NCBI GenBank assembly: GCA_035610835.1
Contig: CM069449.1
Span: forward strand, 10,497,855-10,561,854
Source of the DNA: Ophiura sarsii
Taxonomy: Eukaryota; Echinodermata; Ophiuroidea; Amphilepidida; Ophiuridae
Direction: 5' to 3'
Length of the DNA: 64,000 nt
The notes under the pieces were generated by a model. That model was not told the origin of the DNA. It made no database searches and worked only from the letters and a program-made list of their open reading frames with translations. This document shows, piece after piece, positions 9,423-20,942 of this stretch. Numbering within the stretch: position 1 is the stretch's first letter; each line of letters begins with the position of its first letter. The position numbers and the translations under genes are program-made.

Positions 9423-12400
9423 ATAGGGGAATATGGGGCAACTGGACCGTGGGGCAAGTGGTCCGAAATGAAGGATTTTGTAATTGTATGGGCATACTGC
9501 TTTCTTTTGAACAATACGACTTTTGTTGATACTTGACATATATCTTTACCTTCTACAATCCAAAACATTTGGAACTTTAGGGTATTTACACGTGTGATTT
9601 TTCTCCATTTCTTTGAAGCTAACTCCTTGAGTGACTGATTGAAAATTCACAGATAGTATGGGCGATATATGAAGATGGGTTTAGATCATGTTTAATGTAC
9701 TTTATATGATTGACAGATATGCAACAGTAAATATATACATGCAGTACAGTCGTCTTAAGATACTAGGTGCATATTGCATTTGATGGGTGCTATATTGTAG
9801 TGTGCTTAGGGACTTTCCGAAATATGATTAAAACCATAGGTTGTGGTTGAAATGACCGTAAAATGGCGCATATTGCTAATTTGGGACATTGGTGGTTTGG
9901 ATTTCCGATCAATATTTTAAGGTTGGTGACTGCGTACGGACTATTCTAAGGTTCTTGTTTGAAATCGCTGACTTTGTTTTGGTACCAAGGGATTGCCCCG
10001 AGGGGGCGGCACGCCCCCGAGGGGCAATCCCTTCTTATTTATGTTTATGGTCAATTGATGGGGAAATATAATCAAAATCGCAGCTAAATCGTGTTGTACG
10101 ATTCCATTCTTTGTCTGCTTGTTTAGAGACGACGTTATTCGGTGAGTAATGATTGATGGCCTAGATAGACCTACATCGTAAGTCTTTTTGACAAACAAAA
10201 GTATGTTGTCTTGCCCTAATTATTATTATAGTTGCAGTGTCAGTCTTTGTCAAGCTTTGACAAAAATTAAATGGCTTGTCATGTGTCGTAGACGGGATGG
10301 CTATGATCATAGACATAGGCCTAGCTAGGAGTAGGCTCGTACGTAGGCCTAGTTAATTTAGCCTAACATTTTTTAGTCTTGTCAGTTTCGGTTTTACAAC
10401 AAAAATGGATGACGCCTGACTTCGATTTTGAATACGTTTCTTGAATTGAAACATTTATAGAAGTCACCTTTGATGAGACAGATTCCTGTTCTGTACTAGA
10501 CCGTTTATCATGGGGTTTTTTGCGTCCCCAGTCAAATTTTATACTAGTTTGTTAGCCCTGTAATCAGATTTATTTCACTGATGCTTGATACGGCCGTGTT
10601 TGCCGGTGAGACTGAGACAGACACGCAACGTCAGAGCGATGTTTAGCTTCCAATCGCTATGACATACATTGTACATTTGGGGTCCATGATGAAGCTTACC
10701 AAATTTCACCGAGTCTGCGCTTGCTGCTGAGGGACGTCCAGTTACCAGTCAGTATCTGTAGGGCAGGCTAGCCGCCGCGCTGGTGGTACAAACACGCCAG
10801 TTATTCAAATCATGCAGACCAAATTTGCCGTTCATCATTGACATTTTATAACGATATAAAAATGGTGTTTTGTTGTGTTTTCAATGTAGTATTTATTGTT
10901 GAAAGTACAGCCGCGAGTAGTCGTGTCGCGTGTATCCATGTTCAGGGCCCCACTCGCAAACATCTGCCTCTTGTTACCATGCACAACGTCACACAAAACG
11001 CCCCGCCCCCAGGTCATTGATGCGCGTACAAGTACATTTTGGAGGTCTTGGCAATATATCAATAACCTGCGCTGTGCGTTCGCGTTTCCATGTAACGATC
11101 AATTTGAGTGGAAGCGCGGTGGTACGCACATTTTCAAAAGTTATGAATATCATTTAAAGAATGCTTCAACTTAAATCATTATCACGGGTATTCATTTGGT
11201 AGAGTTATTAGTTCATGAATTTGCAAATAACAAAGATCACCATTTCTTACTTATCTAAAGACACTCGTCTACTTGTAGGACCCGAACGCCGTAATATTTG
11301 CGAATTCAAAGATACTCACTGGCTACAGAAATCTGTGTAATGGCTAAAAACAAAAATGCAGTTTTGCCTTTTTCTTCTGAAATGTATTGGAGTTATTGAT
11401 TATTATGACAAATGGTGGTATGTTTAAAACATTTTGGCGTAAAATGTATTACGTCACAGGCGTGTTTTAATAACGTTTCATCTCGACAAAGTGCTACGTC
11501 ATTTGTTGGGGTAAGTGGTCCGAAGGGGTGTGGGGCAACCGGACCGCCTGCAAAAACTTAATCAAAATTGTAAAATTCATTTTGAAAACGAGTTGTTAGT
11601 GTCAATAAAACATGACTCGGTATTGAAATGTGAATAGAATATGAAATAATTCACATTCTTTCAAGTTCTTAGACATTTTGGGGCATTTCGGGTCTAATAC
11701 CACTATTTCTGATATTGAAGGATTACAATATAACATGAAATTGCTTTAAAACAAGAATGGTTTAAAACCTCGGTATTATGAATAACATCTTTATTATATT
11801 TTGAATGGTGTCTGTAAAGGTATTTGCTATGACAAAATATCATGATTTATGTATTTTATCCACTGCTTTTTATGTATATCAACCGTTGGGTCATCATTGT
11901 CATATTGACTAACTTCCCCTGTAACATGAAAAGCTGGCTAAATATCAAGATGGTTTATTATAAGTACTAAATGATGATTATATGAAGTAAATAAAATCAT
12001 TAAAGAAAGGGGTATATATAGACAAATGTATGGGGCGTCTGAATATCACAACCATGTAACCATTTAACTAGGTTCATACCGTTTTATCTATAATAAATGT
12101 GCAGTCGAAAATTGCGCTTGCTTTGTACACCATTAGTATTACTGCTTTTTACACGTTAACCACGAAAACTGTATAAAACATGGGTTTCATGACACCTGTA
12201 TCATTTTTACACATTAAATAATATGGAAATGAGTTTGTAAAGAAAATACTGCTTAGTTACCGTGTTTTCAATCAATGATTTCTGTGTATTCTAACCGTTG
12301 GAACATATAGGACCAGTTGCCCCAACGATGGGGTAACTGGACCGTGCCAAGTAAAGTTTATAGTTAGTGGTAATTGGCCTTTTGTTTGGATATTTTTTAA

Positions 12401-12534
12401 CATTGATTATATGTTATATGTAAACAGTTACATGGGTGATATTTTCATAGCAATTACATAAATATTTACACGAGCTTTAAGCTTTTATATCATGAAATAT
12501 GCTTAACCGGACCAGTTGCCCCATCCTCCCCTAT
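9423..12534. mobile_element. 3.1-kb non-autonomous TIR element (GGGGCAACTGG family)
   Basis: Left end ATAGGGGAATATGGGGCAAC (9423-9442) matches the inverse of GTTGCCCCATCCTCCCCTAT (12515-12534) with two mismatches. Extra copies of the subterminal motif GGGGCAAC(T/C)GGACCG or its inverse occur at 9451, 11513-11545 and 12310-12345. That is consistent with transposase-binding repeats inside a non-autonomous element. No open frame with a transposase signature is seen in 3.1 kb. The family also contains an imperfect palindrome at 9987-10033. Confidence 0.65.
9987..10033. repeat. GC-rich inverted repeat (strong hairpin)
   Basis: Two 22-base arms (9987-10008 and 10012-10033) separated by only GCA pair at 20 of 22 positions. 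Each arm holds the sequence CCCCGAGGGG. It stands out in an AT-rich setting and may be a hairpin-forming insertion within the 3.1-kb element. Confidence 0.7.
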
Positions 12535-12619
12535 ATAGTAAAATAGGCGGTCACCCGGGGTTTGTCGCTTCTCGGGTTTGGGCTGTCACCCGGGGTTTGT
12601 CGGTTCTCGGGTTTGGTGG

Positions 12620-13600
12620 TTTGTAGAATGCATGCATAAAGCCCGATCGGACAAACTTTGAAAATTCGACCCTTAAACGACCTTTGACCCAGGACGACCC
12701 AAGAAAAGCAAAGCCGTTTTATTTTGTCCACGCTCGACTCGCATCGAGCATTGTGATCACCGAGTTTAAGCACGATCCGACCAACTTCAAAAAGTTGACC
12801 CCTAGATGACCTTTGACCTCGTATGCTCTAGCGAATGCGAACTTGCTCTTGCGGGGACCGAACAAACAGATCACCGAGTTTCTCATCACCGAGTTTAAGC
12901 CCGATCGGACAAACTTTAAAAATTCGACCCCTAGATGACCTTTGACCCCGGACGGCCCAAGAAAAGCAAAGGCGCCCGACTCGCATTCGGGCTTCCCGTC
13001 CCCGAGTTTAAGCCCGATCGGACAAACTTTGAAAATTCGACCCTTAGACGACCTTTGACCCCGGACGACCCAAGAAAAGCAAAGCCGTTTTATTTTTTCC
13101 ACGCTCGACTCGTATTCGGGCTTCCCGTCACCGAGTTTAAGCCCGATCGGACAAACTTTGAAAATTAGACCCTAGACGACCTTTGACCCCGGAAGACCCG
13201 ACAAACGCTAATCCGTTTTATTTTTGCCACGCTCGCCTCGCATCGACCGAGTTTAATCCCAATCGGACAGACTTTAAAAATTCAACCCCTAGACGACCTT
13301 TGACCCCGGAAGACCCGACAAACGCCAACCCGTTTTATTTTTGCCACGCTCGCCTCGCATCGAGCATTGCGATCACCGAGTTTAAGCACGATCCGACCAA
13401 CTTCAAAAAGTTGACCCCTATATGACCTTTAACCTCGTACGCTCTAGCGAATGCAAACTTGCTCTTGCGGGGACCGAGCTGCACCCACCCACCAAGTTTG
13501 AACGACGCCCGACCCCGGGAAGGCGACGAAAAAGCGCGCACAGACAAACAGACTGACAGACAAACAAACAAACAGACAGACAGAGAGTAGCGTATTATTA
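12620..13600. repeat. Tandem array, 112-130 bp units, ending in a GACA-type tail
   Basis: Seven related units carry AAGC(C/A)CGATC(G/C)GACAAACTT...TTCGACCC...GACCTTTGACC...CCACGCTCG. Successive starts lie near 12638, 12768, 12898, 13010, 13139, 13254 and 13384. The array ends in GAAAAAGCGCGCACAGACAAACAG plus CAGA/CAAA repeats and a TATTATTATATAGA end (13530-13608). Such a tail resembles the 3' end of non-LTR or SINE-like elements. TGACCTTTGACCT at 12807-12819 is a perfect inverse DR1 motif. Confidence 0.7.
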
Positions 13601-13604
13601 TATA

Positions 13605-14270
13605 GAAGATACTTTCCGCGCGGCAGGCGTCTGCAGACGACATTCCAAAACGTCAAAAAATGTTTCAAAAATGTCAAAATTATAGAATGTTATTACGAGG
13701 GGCATTCATTAAATACCTGCAACCATCGAAAATCTCTAAACCGTGACACGTGTCAGTAAAATAAACTTATGATACTTAAACTGTAAGTCTTACTCTTTTC
13801 TCAAATACATTTTCGAACACGTAGGTCATTTTTATCATTACATTTCAGCACTGTGAATACCGTGATCTCAGGGCACTGGTTAGGGAATTAAATGTTACAA
13901 TGGCGGGAAATTTGAAAGACAAGTTTATGGTATGCATTAAGATACATGCGTTAACAGTGTTAATATTGGGGCTTGATTTATAATGCTGATTCTTGTCAAG
14001 TTTCAGTGCCCAGAGACAATGATGTTTATAGTACTGAAATTACATGATAAAAAATTACCCATATGTTTGAAATTGTCCGTGAGAAAGAGGTAAGACTTAC
14101 AGTATAAGTATTATAAGCTTATTTTATTGACACATGTCACGGTTCAGAGATTTACAATGGTTGCAGGTATTTATTGAATGCCCCTCGTATCATATTTGAA
14201 ATCACCATGGGAAATGCATTAAAATAAGCACAAACATGCCTAGTATTGGTTCAGTAAACCTTTAGATTTA
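13605..14270. mobile_element. TTAA-family MITE interrupted by a second element
   Basis: The left half (13609-13693) carries CTTTCCGCGCGGCAGGCGTC and the family core. The right half resumes at 14190 with CATATTTGAAATCACCATGG and continues to about 14270. The gap is exactly the TA-flanked element at 13696-14187. The far right end of the family is not preserved. Confidence 0.75.
13696..14187. mobile_element. Tc1/mariner-like MITE, TA target, ~90-bp ends
   Basis: The left end CGAGGGGCATTCATTAAATA is matched at 14168-14187 in inverse, and homology of the arms continues for roughly 90 bases (CTCTAAACCGTGACACGTGTC and beyond). TA lies on both sides (13694-13695, 14188-14189). At 492 bp it is non-autonomous. 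Removing it with one TA restores the continuous TTAA-family sequence, so it inserted later than its host. Confidence 0.85.
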
Positions 14271-14357
14271 TGTCTTAATAATGTCTTCTTCTTCTTCTGA
14301 AACAGTGACAATTTCATAAATTGGATTCAGGGTGTATACACAACTATATGATTCATA

Positions 14358-14801
14358 CAGGGATGGAACTTCAGATTTTTTTCAACTAGCCAGACGGGCA
14401 GGTAACTCACAAAATCTACCTGCCCGACAAAAATTCTACCAGCCCAAGGTTTTTTCATAACATTTTGCAGCAAACAATGCAAGACTACTTATAAACTACA
14501 TTTACATGTTTTTGTCTTTATTGTACGATGTTCCACTGTAAACCTAGCCCGTAACAGCTCCTCGTATTCATCATGTTCATCAATCCAATACTCTCTTTAA
14601 TCTCCTATCAACCTGATATCCTCTATCATCATGACACACGATCATCTGATGATGAAATTACCCTGAACTTACTGTTACTTACACTTTGAGCTTCAAAAAT
14701 GTTACCCGCCAGTCGGACGGGTACCTTTGAATCTTCACCCGCCCGACACGAAAGTTACCCGCTATGGGCGGGCGGGCGGGCGGGTCTTATTTCCATCCCT
14801 G
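14358..14801. mobile_element. hAT-like MITE with 8-bp target duplication
   Basis: Ends CAGGGATGGAA (14358) and TTTCCATCCCTG (to 14801) are inverse copies. GATTCATA is present on both sides (14350-14357, 14802-14809). CAGGG...CCCTG ends with 8-bp duplications are standard for hAT elements. Subterminal CTACCTGCCCGAC / ACCCGCCCGAC / GGGCGGGCGGG motifs repeat within it. It is 444 bp with no open frame. Confidence 0.88.
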
Positions 14802-14809
14802 GATTCATA

Positions 14810-15242
14810 TATGACTCTCCTCATGATTGGGTTAATTCTGATTAAAAAACTGAACCATGTCCAATTTTATTTCATTACAAAAAACAACCAGTGAAGATGA
14901 AATCCTTAAAACATGAGACCATAAATTAAAAAAATGTTGACAAATTAGGCATGTCAACTCATTTTGTAGTAGGCCTATGTTCAATGGTAATTCACACAGT
15001 CAAACTAGAGAACAATAAAGAGCACGATTACAATTTTAAAAGTTGATGTTGAATAACATATCTAATTTTACCTATACATCTACAATATGGTAATATTAAT
15101 TGCCAGATTGTCATGATTGATACTTTTCTACTACAACTTTCTTACATGTTTATCAACTAAAACTTTGTCTGGAAGCACACTGAGCATAATTGAACATAAC
15201 AATTGTTTATTAGAAGTATTAATGTCAAAGCTGTTTTATCTA
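14810..15242. other. Non-coding spacer
   Basis: AT-rich, with no gene, RNA or repeat structure recognised. Confidence 0.4.
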
Positions 15243-16295
15243 CGAGGGTCATCCAATAAGTTCTACCTCCTCCCTCATAACATCGCTAATATTAATGTCA
15301 ACCTCATGACATTTGTCATGATTATAGCTCCGAATCATAGCTACAAATATGTAGTAAATGTTAATAGATATATGTTTTACTTTTGTTATGACGCGGTCAA
15401 AACCAGAGAGAGATTTTGGACAACGGCCTCAGAAAATTACCTTAAAAATATACACATGTTTTCGGTTGTTTTTTTCGTATTGTATGGTTAGATATAAGAG
15501 TATGATTTAAATACTGAAAATGGAAATGAATGAATAATATCTGAATATATTACAGTATTATCATGTATAGATAAGATTGTAAACAATATTAACTCTTGTA
15601 GGCTTGCAAATAGTGTACTATCAACTCAAATGTATTGCTATGCATTTGGCATACCAGAATACTGCCATCAGTCAAATTTGTACAACTTAAGCCACAATGA
15701 TGCCCATAATCTTTCCCATAATAGTCACTTTATGAGTTTTACTTATGTGCAACCTTCAGAATAGTCAATCAGGTAGTCAATGATAGAAAATTATCGCTTT
15801 GACAGACTTTAAATCCCTCCATTTAGCTCGATATATTGAAGATCGCTTATTTATCATGAAAGTCAAATATGACTTTTACAGGGTTCTTTAGGGGAGGGGT
15901 AACATGAATGGTTGTCCTGACCTGGATCTGGCTAATCAGAGGGTATACTTTTCCAAACCAATCAGTCAACTTTATTGTTTACAGTCTGTTAACATGGTTA
16001 AAGAGATATCTGACATTTAGAACGGTTATAATTGACTGATAGGTATGTTTTACCACTTACAATAGGCCAATTGAAAAGCACTTCGGCGATATTTTGCTGT
16101 TTTTCATCCGTTTCCGTCACACTAAATCGAGGTTTGGTTCTCACTGCATGTCCAGAAGTACAACCAGTACTCAGATCAGTTTACATTTGATTTGTAGCTG
16201 AGGTTCCAAGCTACAATCGTGTGATATTTGATAAGACTGGCTCATATAATAATTAAGTTATGAGGTAGGAGGTAGAACTTATTGAATGACCCTCG
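15243..16295. mobile_element. Mariner-like TIR element, ~40-bp ends, non-autonomous
   Basis: Left CGAGGGTCATCCAATAAGTT (15243-15262) is matched in inverse at 16276-16295 with one mismatch; arms extend about 40 bases (…CTACCTCCTCCCTCATAAC). The left flank is TA (15241-15242); the right has CA, a possible mutated TA. The ends resemble those of the 492-bp element at 13696-14187, so the two are probably one lineage. No transposase motif is seen in 1,053 bp. Confidence 0.75.
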
Positions 16296-18444
16296 CATAT
16301 ACAAATTAAAGACTTTTCTACTTCTTCACGTTGTCCCAAACATGAATTATTATTGCAAGAATATTGTTGTGTAATCTAACTATTGATATGACATTTTTAT
16401 TTTTATTTTTTGCACAGGAATATGCATGTATGTGATTTGTGGATTATTTAGCCATCATTGTTTGCACAGAAGTGATCTTTGCTATTGGTACCAGTCAATA
16501 GTTAGGTCACCCAATCCCTATATGAAAGCTATGAAGATTGTTAAACGGGGTCAGTAGTCACAAACATGCACAAACACAATAGTCGAACGACCTTGCTATT
16601 GTCAAAACTCCCTACACAGAGGACTGCAGTGCAAATCTGTACGATGTTCGCCATGTAATGTCTATGGCGCCTATGGCGGATTTCATTCCGTGGTATAAAG
16701 CTATGAAGTTTCCGTGGTCTTCGCTATCTCCAAGCAGATAGAGCAATACGTACACGGAATTTTTGGTAGACGAGGGTTCATTTCATGATTTGGTGAGGTT
16801 TAGAATGAGTTAGGATTCCTGTAATTTCGAAGACCACAGATTTTCAAAACGTGAATTTTCCAACATTTTACGACATAAATTTGGTCACAAAACGTGTTTA
16901 ATACTATACATTTTACCGATCTGCAGATGTTATTGACCCTCCTCTAAAATTCTACCTGATTTTTAGCACGTTTCTCAGTTTTTGAGATGCCCAAAATAGA
17001 CCATTTTCCGAAGCTATATCTAGCAAATATTGCAGTCACTGATACTCCATTGTTTTCTTGCATATAACAAAATATGACATGCAGCGTGACCTCCCTACTG
17101 ACTGGTACTCGAGAGATTAATTATGTTTATCACAATCGCAACGATATGAAACGTAAACAATGTCATTTACTGTACCTGTGCGTGTAAATCCTATTGTGTA
17201 CATACCTAAGCCTTCTCAATTGGTCAGAAGTCACAAACTGGTCCAAAAAAAATGTTTCACTTCTAATAATGTTGAGAAATGCACCAATTCTGATTAAACG
17301 GGACAAAACTTAAGTTTTACATACTTAATAACCCACAAACTATATTATTGTTGGAAAGCTTATGATTCAAGGTTTTTCATTTTTGCAAAAAAGAATCAAA
17401 TTATACAGGGTGTGTAACATTTTTACAGGGTGGAACATAAAAGAGTTGATCGTTTTTGCTCCTCACAAAATATTTTGATAGTTTGTACAATTAGGGTTTA
17501 GCTGAAGATAGTCACCAAAATCAGAACAGCCGCAGAAGGTGCTACCAAATTTGCTAAGAATTACCTGCCCAAAATATACACAGGAAAAGTACAGGGTGTC
17601 TAAAAGTATGATGAAATAATGCATAAAATGAAGGTTTGTATATAATATTCTATGAAATTTAGTTAGCATGGACTATTTAATTTAAAGGAAAATGGTTATC
17701 AAAATGAACTACATGAATATCATTAAAGTTCCTTTTATTTTGAATACAGGGTGGTCCAAAATAGGTATAAATAGCAAATGTTTCATGAATCTATGAACAT
17801 TTCTGTGAAGAAACACTTCTGTATTTTTTAGTTAAATGTTTTACTACCCAGGGTAGAAAGGGACCAAAGAGTCACACAAATGAAATAGAGAGACTGCGAT
17901 TTGGCCATTGTTTAATCAATAAAATGAATAAAACTGTGTATTTTTTTACATCAAAACACTCCCTGAATTGAACATCATATTCTAGTAGAGAATGTCTAGA
18001 TAACAATTCAATATTATTATTCATAGTAGCAGGCAGCACATGTTATTAACACATATGAGAAGTTTGAAAACTTTCCTATGTATGCTTTTTAAATGGCATC
18101 AATTTCAAAAGTTCTAGTTTTCCGCTATTTTGTGTAGAAACCTATGGGCGCCTCATCCACCGGCTCCTCATCCACCGGTCCCACCCTTGACTCACTCGAC
18201 GTTTAGATTGATAACTTCACTGTTGCTAAACATGTGGCTTTAATTCATTTTTTATTCGGTAGCTGGATAAATTGTCTTTAATATGATACCAAAAATGTTA
18301 TGTTTTTTTGACAACTTCTATTTAAAATAGAGACACGTATCACGATTTTAAGGATTTTTTGAAACGATCCCACCTTATTTGATATACCTATTAGTGACCT
18401 GTGACCAGCAGGGCCTTGGACATTTTCAGGTCAGGTTGTTGCAA
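16296..18444. other. Non-coding, several ACAGGGTG motifs
   Basis: No gene is recognised. ACAGGGTGTGT, ACAGGGTGGAA, ACAGGGTGTCT and ACAGGGTGGTC occur at 17404-17758. This motif type is common at ends of Tc1/mariner-like elements, as in CAGGGTGAGTC at 60466, but I could not pair them into a defined element. Confidence 0.35.
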
Positions 18445-18840
18445 CACGCTTAGAAAAAATGGTTCTAAAGTTGTCCCGCCAGGAGAACCCTTAAAGGTTC
18501 TTTAAAGAACCAAAAATAGTTCCCCAGACATGATACAGAACCATTTTTGGTTGATACAGAACCAATTTTGGTTCGATGAAGAACCTTTTGGGGTTCTTCA
18601 ATTTTCAAGAACCTTTTTTGAAGGTTCTATAAGGAACCTCTCTCTTGAACCTTCAAAAAAGGTTCTTGGAAATTGAAGAACCAAACAAGGTTCTTCATAG
18701 AACCAAAAATGGCTCTGTATCAACCAAAAATGGTTCTGTATCACGTTTGGGGAACTATTTTCGGTTCTTTAAAGAACCTTTAAGGGTTCTCCTGGCAGGA
18801 CAAAAAAGGGTTCTTTAATTTCTTAGAGTGAATAATAACA
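18445..18840. mobile_element. Foldback element, nearly full-length inverted repeat
   Basis: The two halves (about 18445-18640 and 18645-18840) are inverse copies almost throughout. Shared blocks include CCAGGAGAACCCTTAAAGG, TTCTTTAAAGAACC, GATACAGAACCATTTTTGG and AAGAACCTTTTTTGAAGG. Ends are CACGCTTAGAAA and its inverse TTTCTTAGAGTG. The motif GGTTCT/AGAACC recurs more than a dozen times. A transcript would form a long hairpin. No coding capacity. Confidence 0.85.
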
Positions 18841-20046
18841 ATATCAATTCATGCTGAGTGCTGGTTTCCCTTTGTAGGCATGGTACGGTAGGCGAAACAA
18901 GTTGATTTTAAGCCGCAAGGGTTCACAGACAAGAGATTTGGACAGGTAGGCCTATCTCAAAGTCTCATTCGTACCACAAGACAAGTCCAAGGGAGGCAAT
19001 GAGCAATTCATGCGTAGGCCTACCACAAGTCCAATGAGCAATTCATGCGTGACGAACACAACTTCTCCCCCGGGGGTGGCCACTCGTGACAAAGAAGGTT
19101 AAGGCCTATTAATTATATTACGTCCACTTGAGAAACCATTTAAGCTCAGGCCTACTGGTTTCCCTGTACCTGTAGGCGAAACAAGTTGATTTAGCCGCAA
19201 GAAAGGGTAGCCTAGGCCTAACTTGTCATTTCATGATTTTAATGAACATCTGACATGATTTTTAAAATAATAATAAGCTTGCCTGTTCGACTCGTGTAAC
19301 ATTATACATAATATTTAAATATTATAACACAAAAGCTTACATAACCATTTCTTTAACTCACCGATTCCGGTACACAAAACATCACCTCCGGTTATCAAGT
19401 AAAAAGTCGTCATGTCGTCTGCTCAGTTTTTTAAATCCCCCACCAATTCCTTTCAATGACGTAATTCGCAGCGAGCTATTTCATTGGACGGTTTTGTTTA
19501 TCAGTGCAATCCAACAAAATCCAGTTTGATCCGGTTTTCATGGTTTTGAGGCAATCATCGCTCGGACTTTACACAGTGTTCCATTGACACGTGTAAAACT
19601 TTTTACTTTTTCCAATTTTACGAGATTAAAATTCATACAAACGTTTATTACATTGCTTTTGTATGATCTTTCCTGTGTTGGTTTAGTCCAGCTATTACAA
19701 TTAATGTATCACACGATGACTATTATCGAATCTCCCCCACCCCCCTGACGGCTTTGACCCCTTTTATCAACTAGGCCTATCTACACTGTCGTTTTTCTTC
19801 CCCTTTTCCCTTTCCTTTCCCTTTTTCTTTTACTCTCTTCCCTTTCTTCTTCCACTCCCTTCGATTTTAACCCGGTAGTTTGAGCTGGCCTTCCCGGTCG
19901 CGATTTTTTTTTTCTCGTACAAAATCAGTTCATTTGTTTAAAAATGTAAACAAATCATTTTATTCAGTGAATTTTGCTTTATTTCGTATTAAAACGGATT
20001 AAATATTTTTTACTCGACTCATGTACGAAAGGAAAAAAATCGGTCA
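18841..20046. other. Non-coding, short duplicated segments
   Basis: GGCGAAACAAGTTGATTT...AGCCGCAAG occurs twice (18892-18920, 19173-19202), as does CAATGAGCAATTCATGCGT (18996-19015, 19032-19049). CTCGTACAAAATCAGTTCAT (19914-19933) has an inverse partner at 20238-20257. No gene recognised. Confidence 0.4.
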
Positions 20047-20190
20047 AAGCCCCGGGGGGGGGGGGGGGGGGAGGGAGGGGGGGGGGGGGCACTGACATTG
20101 GAAAAGGGTATAGGTATGTGCCGCGCTGAAGACCCCCCCTCTGCTGCTAGCTCTTATGACCCCACCCTCTGCTGCTAGCTCCTATGACCC
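20047..20190. mobile_element. Partial copy of the GGGCACTGACATTGG element
   Basis: A long G run (20051-20089) is followed by GCACTGACATTGGAAAAGGG and GGTATGTGCCGCGCTGAAGACC, then two CTCTGCTGCTAGCTC...TATGACCCC units. The same order occurs at 25193-25234 plus 27200-27265, so this copy shows the uninterrupted form of the site where the 25235-27199 element landed. G-run length is unreliable in assemblies. Confidence 0.6.
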
Positions 20191-20942
20191 CCCAGCCAGC
20201 AGGGAGGTCGGGGTGCGTGTGTTATACGCAAGAAAACAATGAACTGATTTTGTACGAAAAAAACCCGACAGTGTATAGGGATTTTGTTGTCCGATGCCAG
20301 TCATGTCTAGTAATAAAAGTAATCTTTCCTGTTACGTTGCTATCTTCGGTAGATAGCACGCATCTTCGTTTTTTCATGTACCCCGGTTCACCCCCTAAAA
20401 TGTTGATGCTGATGCCGTCACTGGTCAATCATCCCCCAATGCCAACAACTAATTTACGCCAGTGCCTGTTCAACTTTTGAATGAGGCTTACAAAAATGTC
20501 AACGATTTGCAAAGGCCTGCACACAAAAGCGGAAGGGAGGTTTTTAGCACAGGATCTGCACTAGTGTGATTTATTACACTTTATATTTATAGATGTAAAA
20601 GTGATATTGCAGACAAAACCAACTAATAATAAATAAGTTCTCATAACGCGCCATTTTTTCTAGAAATAAAATCTAATCTCAGAATTTTTGAAAGCACAGA
20701 AATGGAAAAGAAAAAAAGGAAATAATGTGAATCAAATCTTGAGCTGAACAAAAAACATCTAAGATCGTTAGCGCTTAAACATGAAATCAACAACAATTAC
20801 AATTTCAAAAGATTATGAAATCTATAAAATTTGCAAAGCAGCCAACAAAATGTAAAACAAAACAGCCAACCGATGTAGCTCTGGTACCTTTGAATGTTGT
20901 TCTTATAAAAAGGTGTTGTTACAAATTGCCTATAGACTTGAC
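20190..20942. other. Non-coding spacer
   Basis: The 98-codon open frame at 20184-20480 has no recognisable domain. It contains one CTATCTTCGGTAGATAGCAC unit (20341-20360) related to the array at 58685-60265. Confidence 0.35.

Noticed and set aside
15117..15491. 124-codon open frame overlapping the left end of the mariner-like element
   Set aside because: It crosses an element boundary and has no transposase motif or known domain.
20051..20090. Long G runs, also at 47848-47870 and C runs at 22854-22875, as possible quadruplex structures
   Set aside because: They could form G-quadruplexes, but run lengths are prone to sequencing error and they sit inside GC-rich elements, so I make no functional claim.
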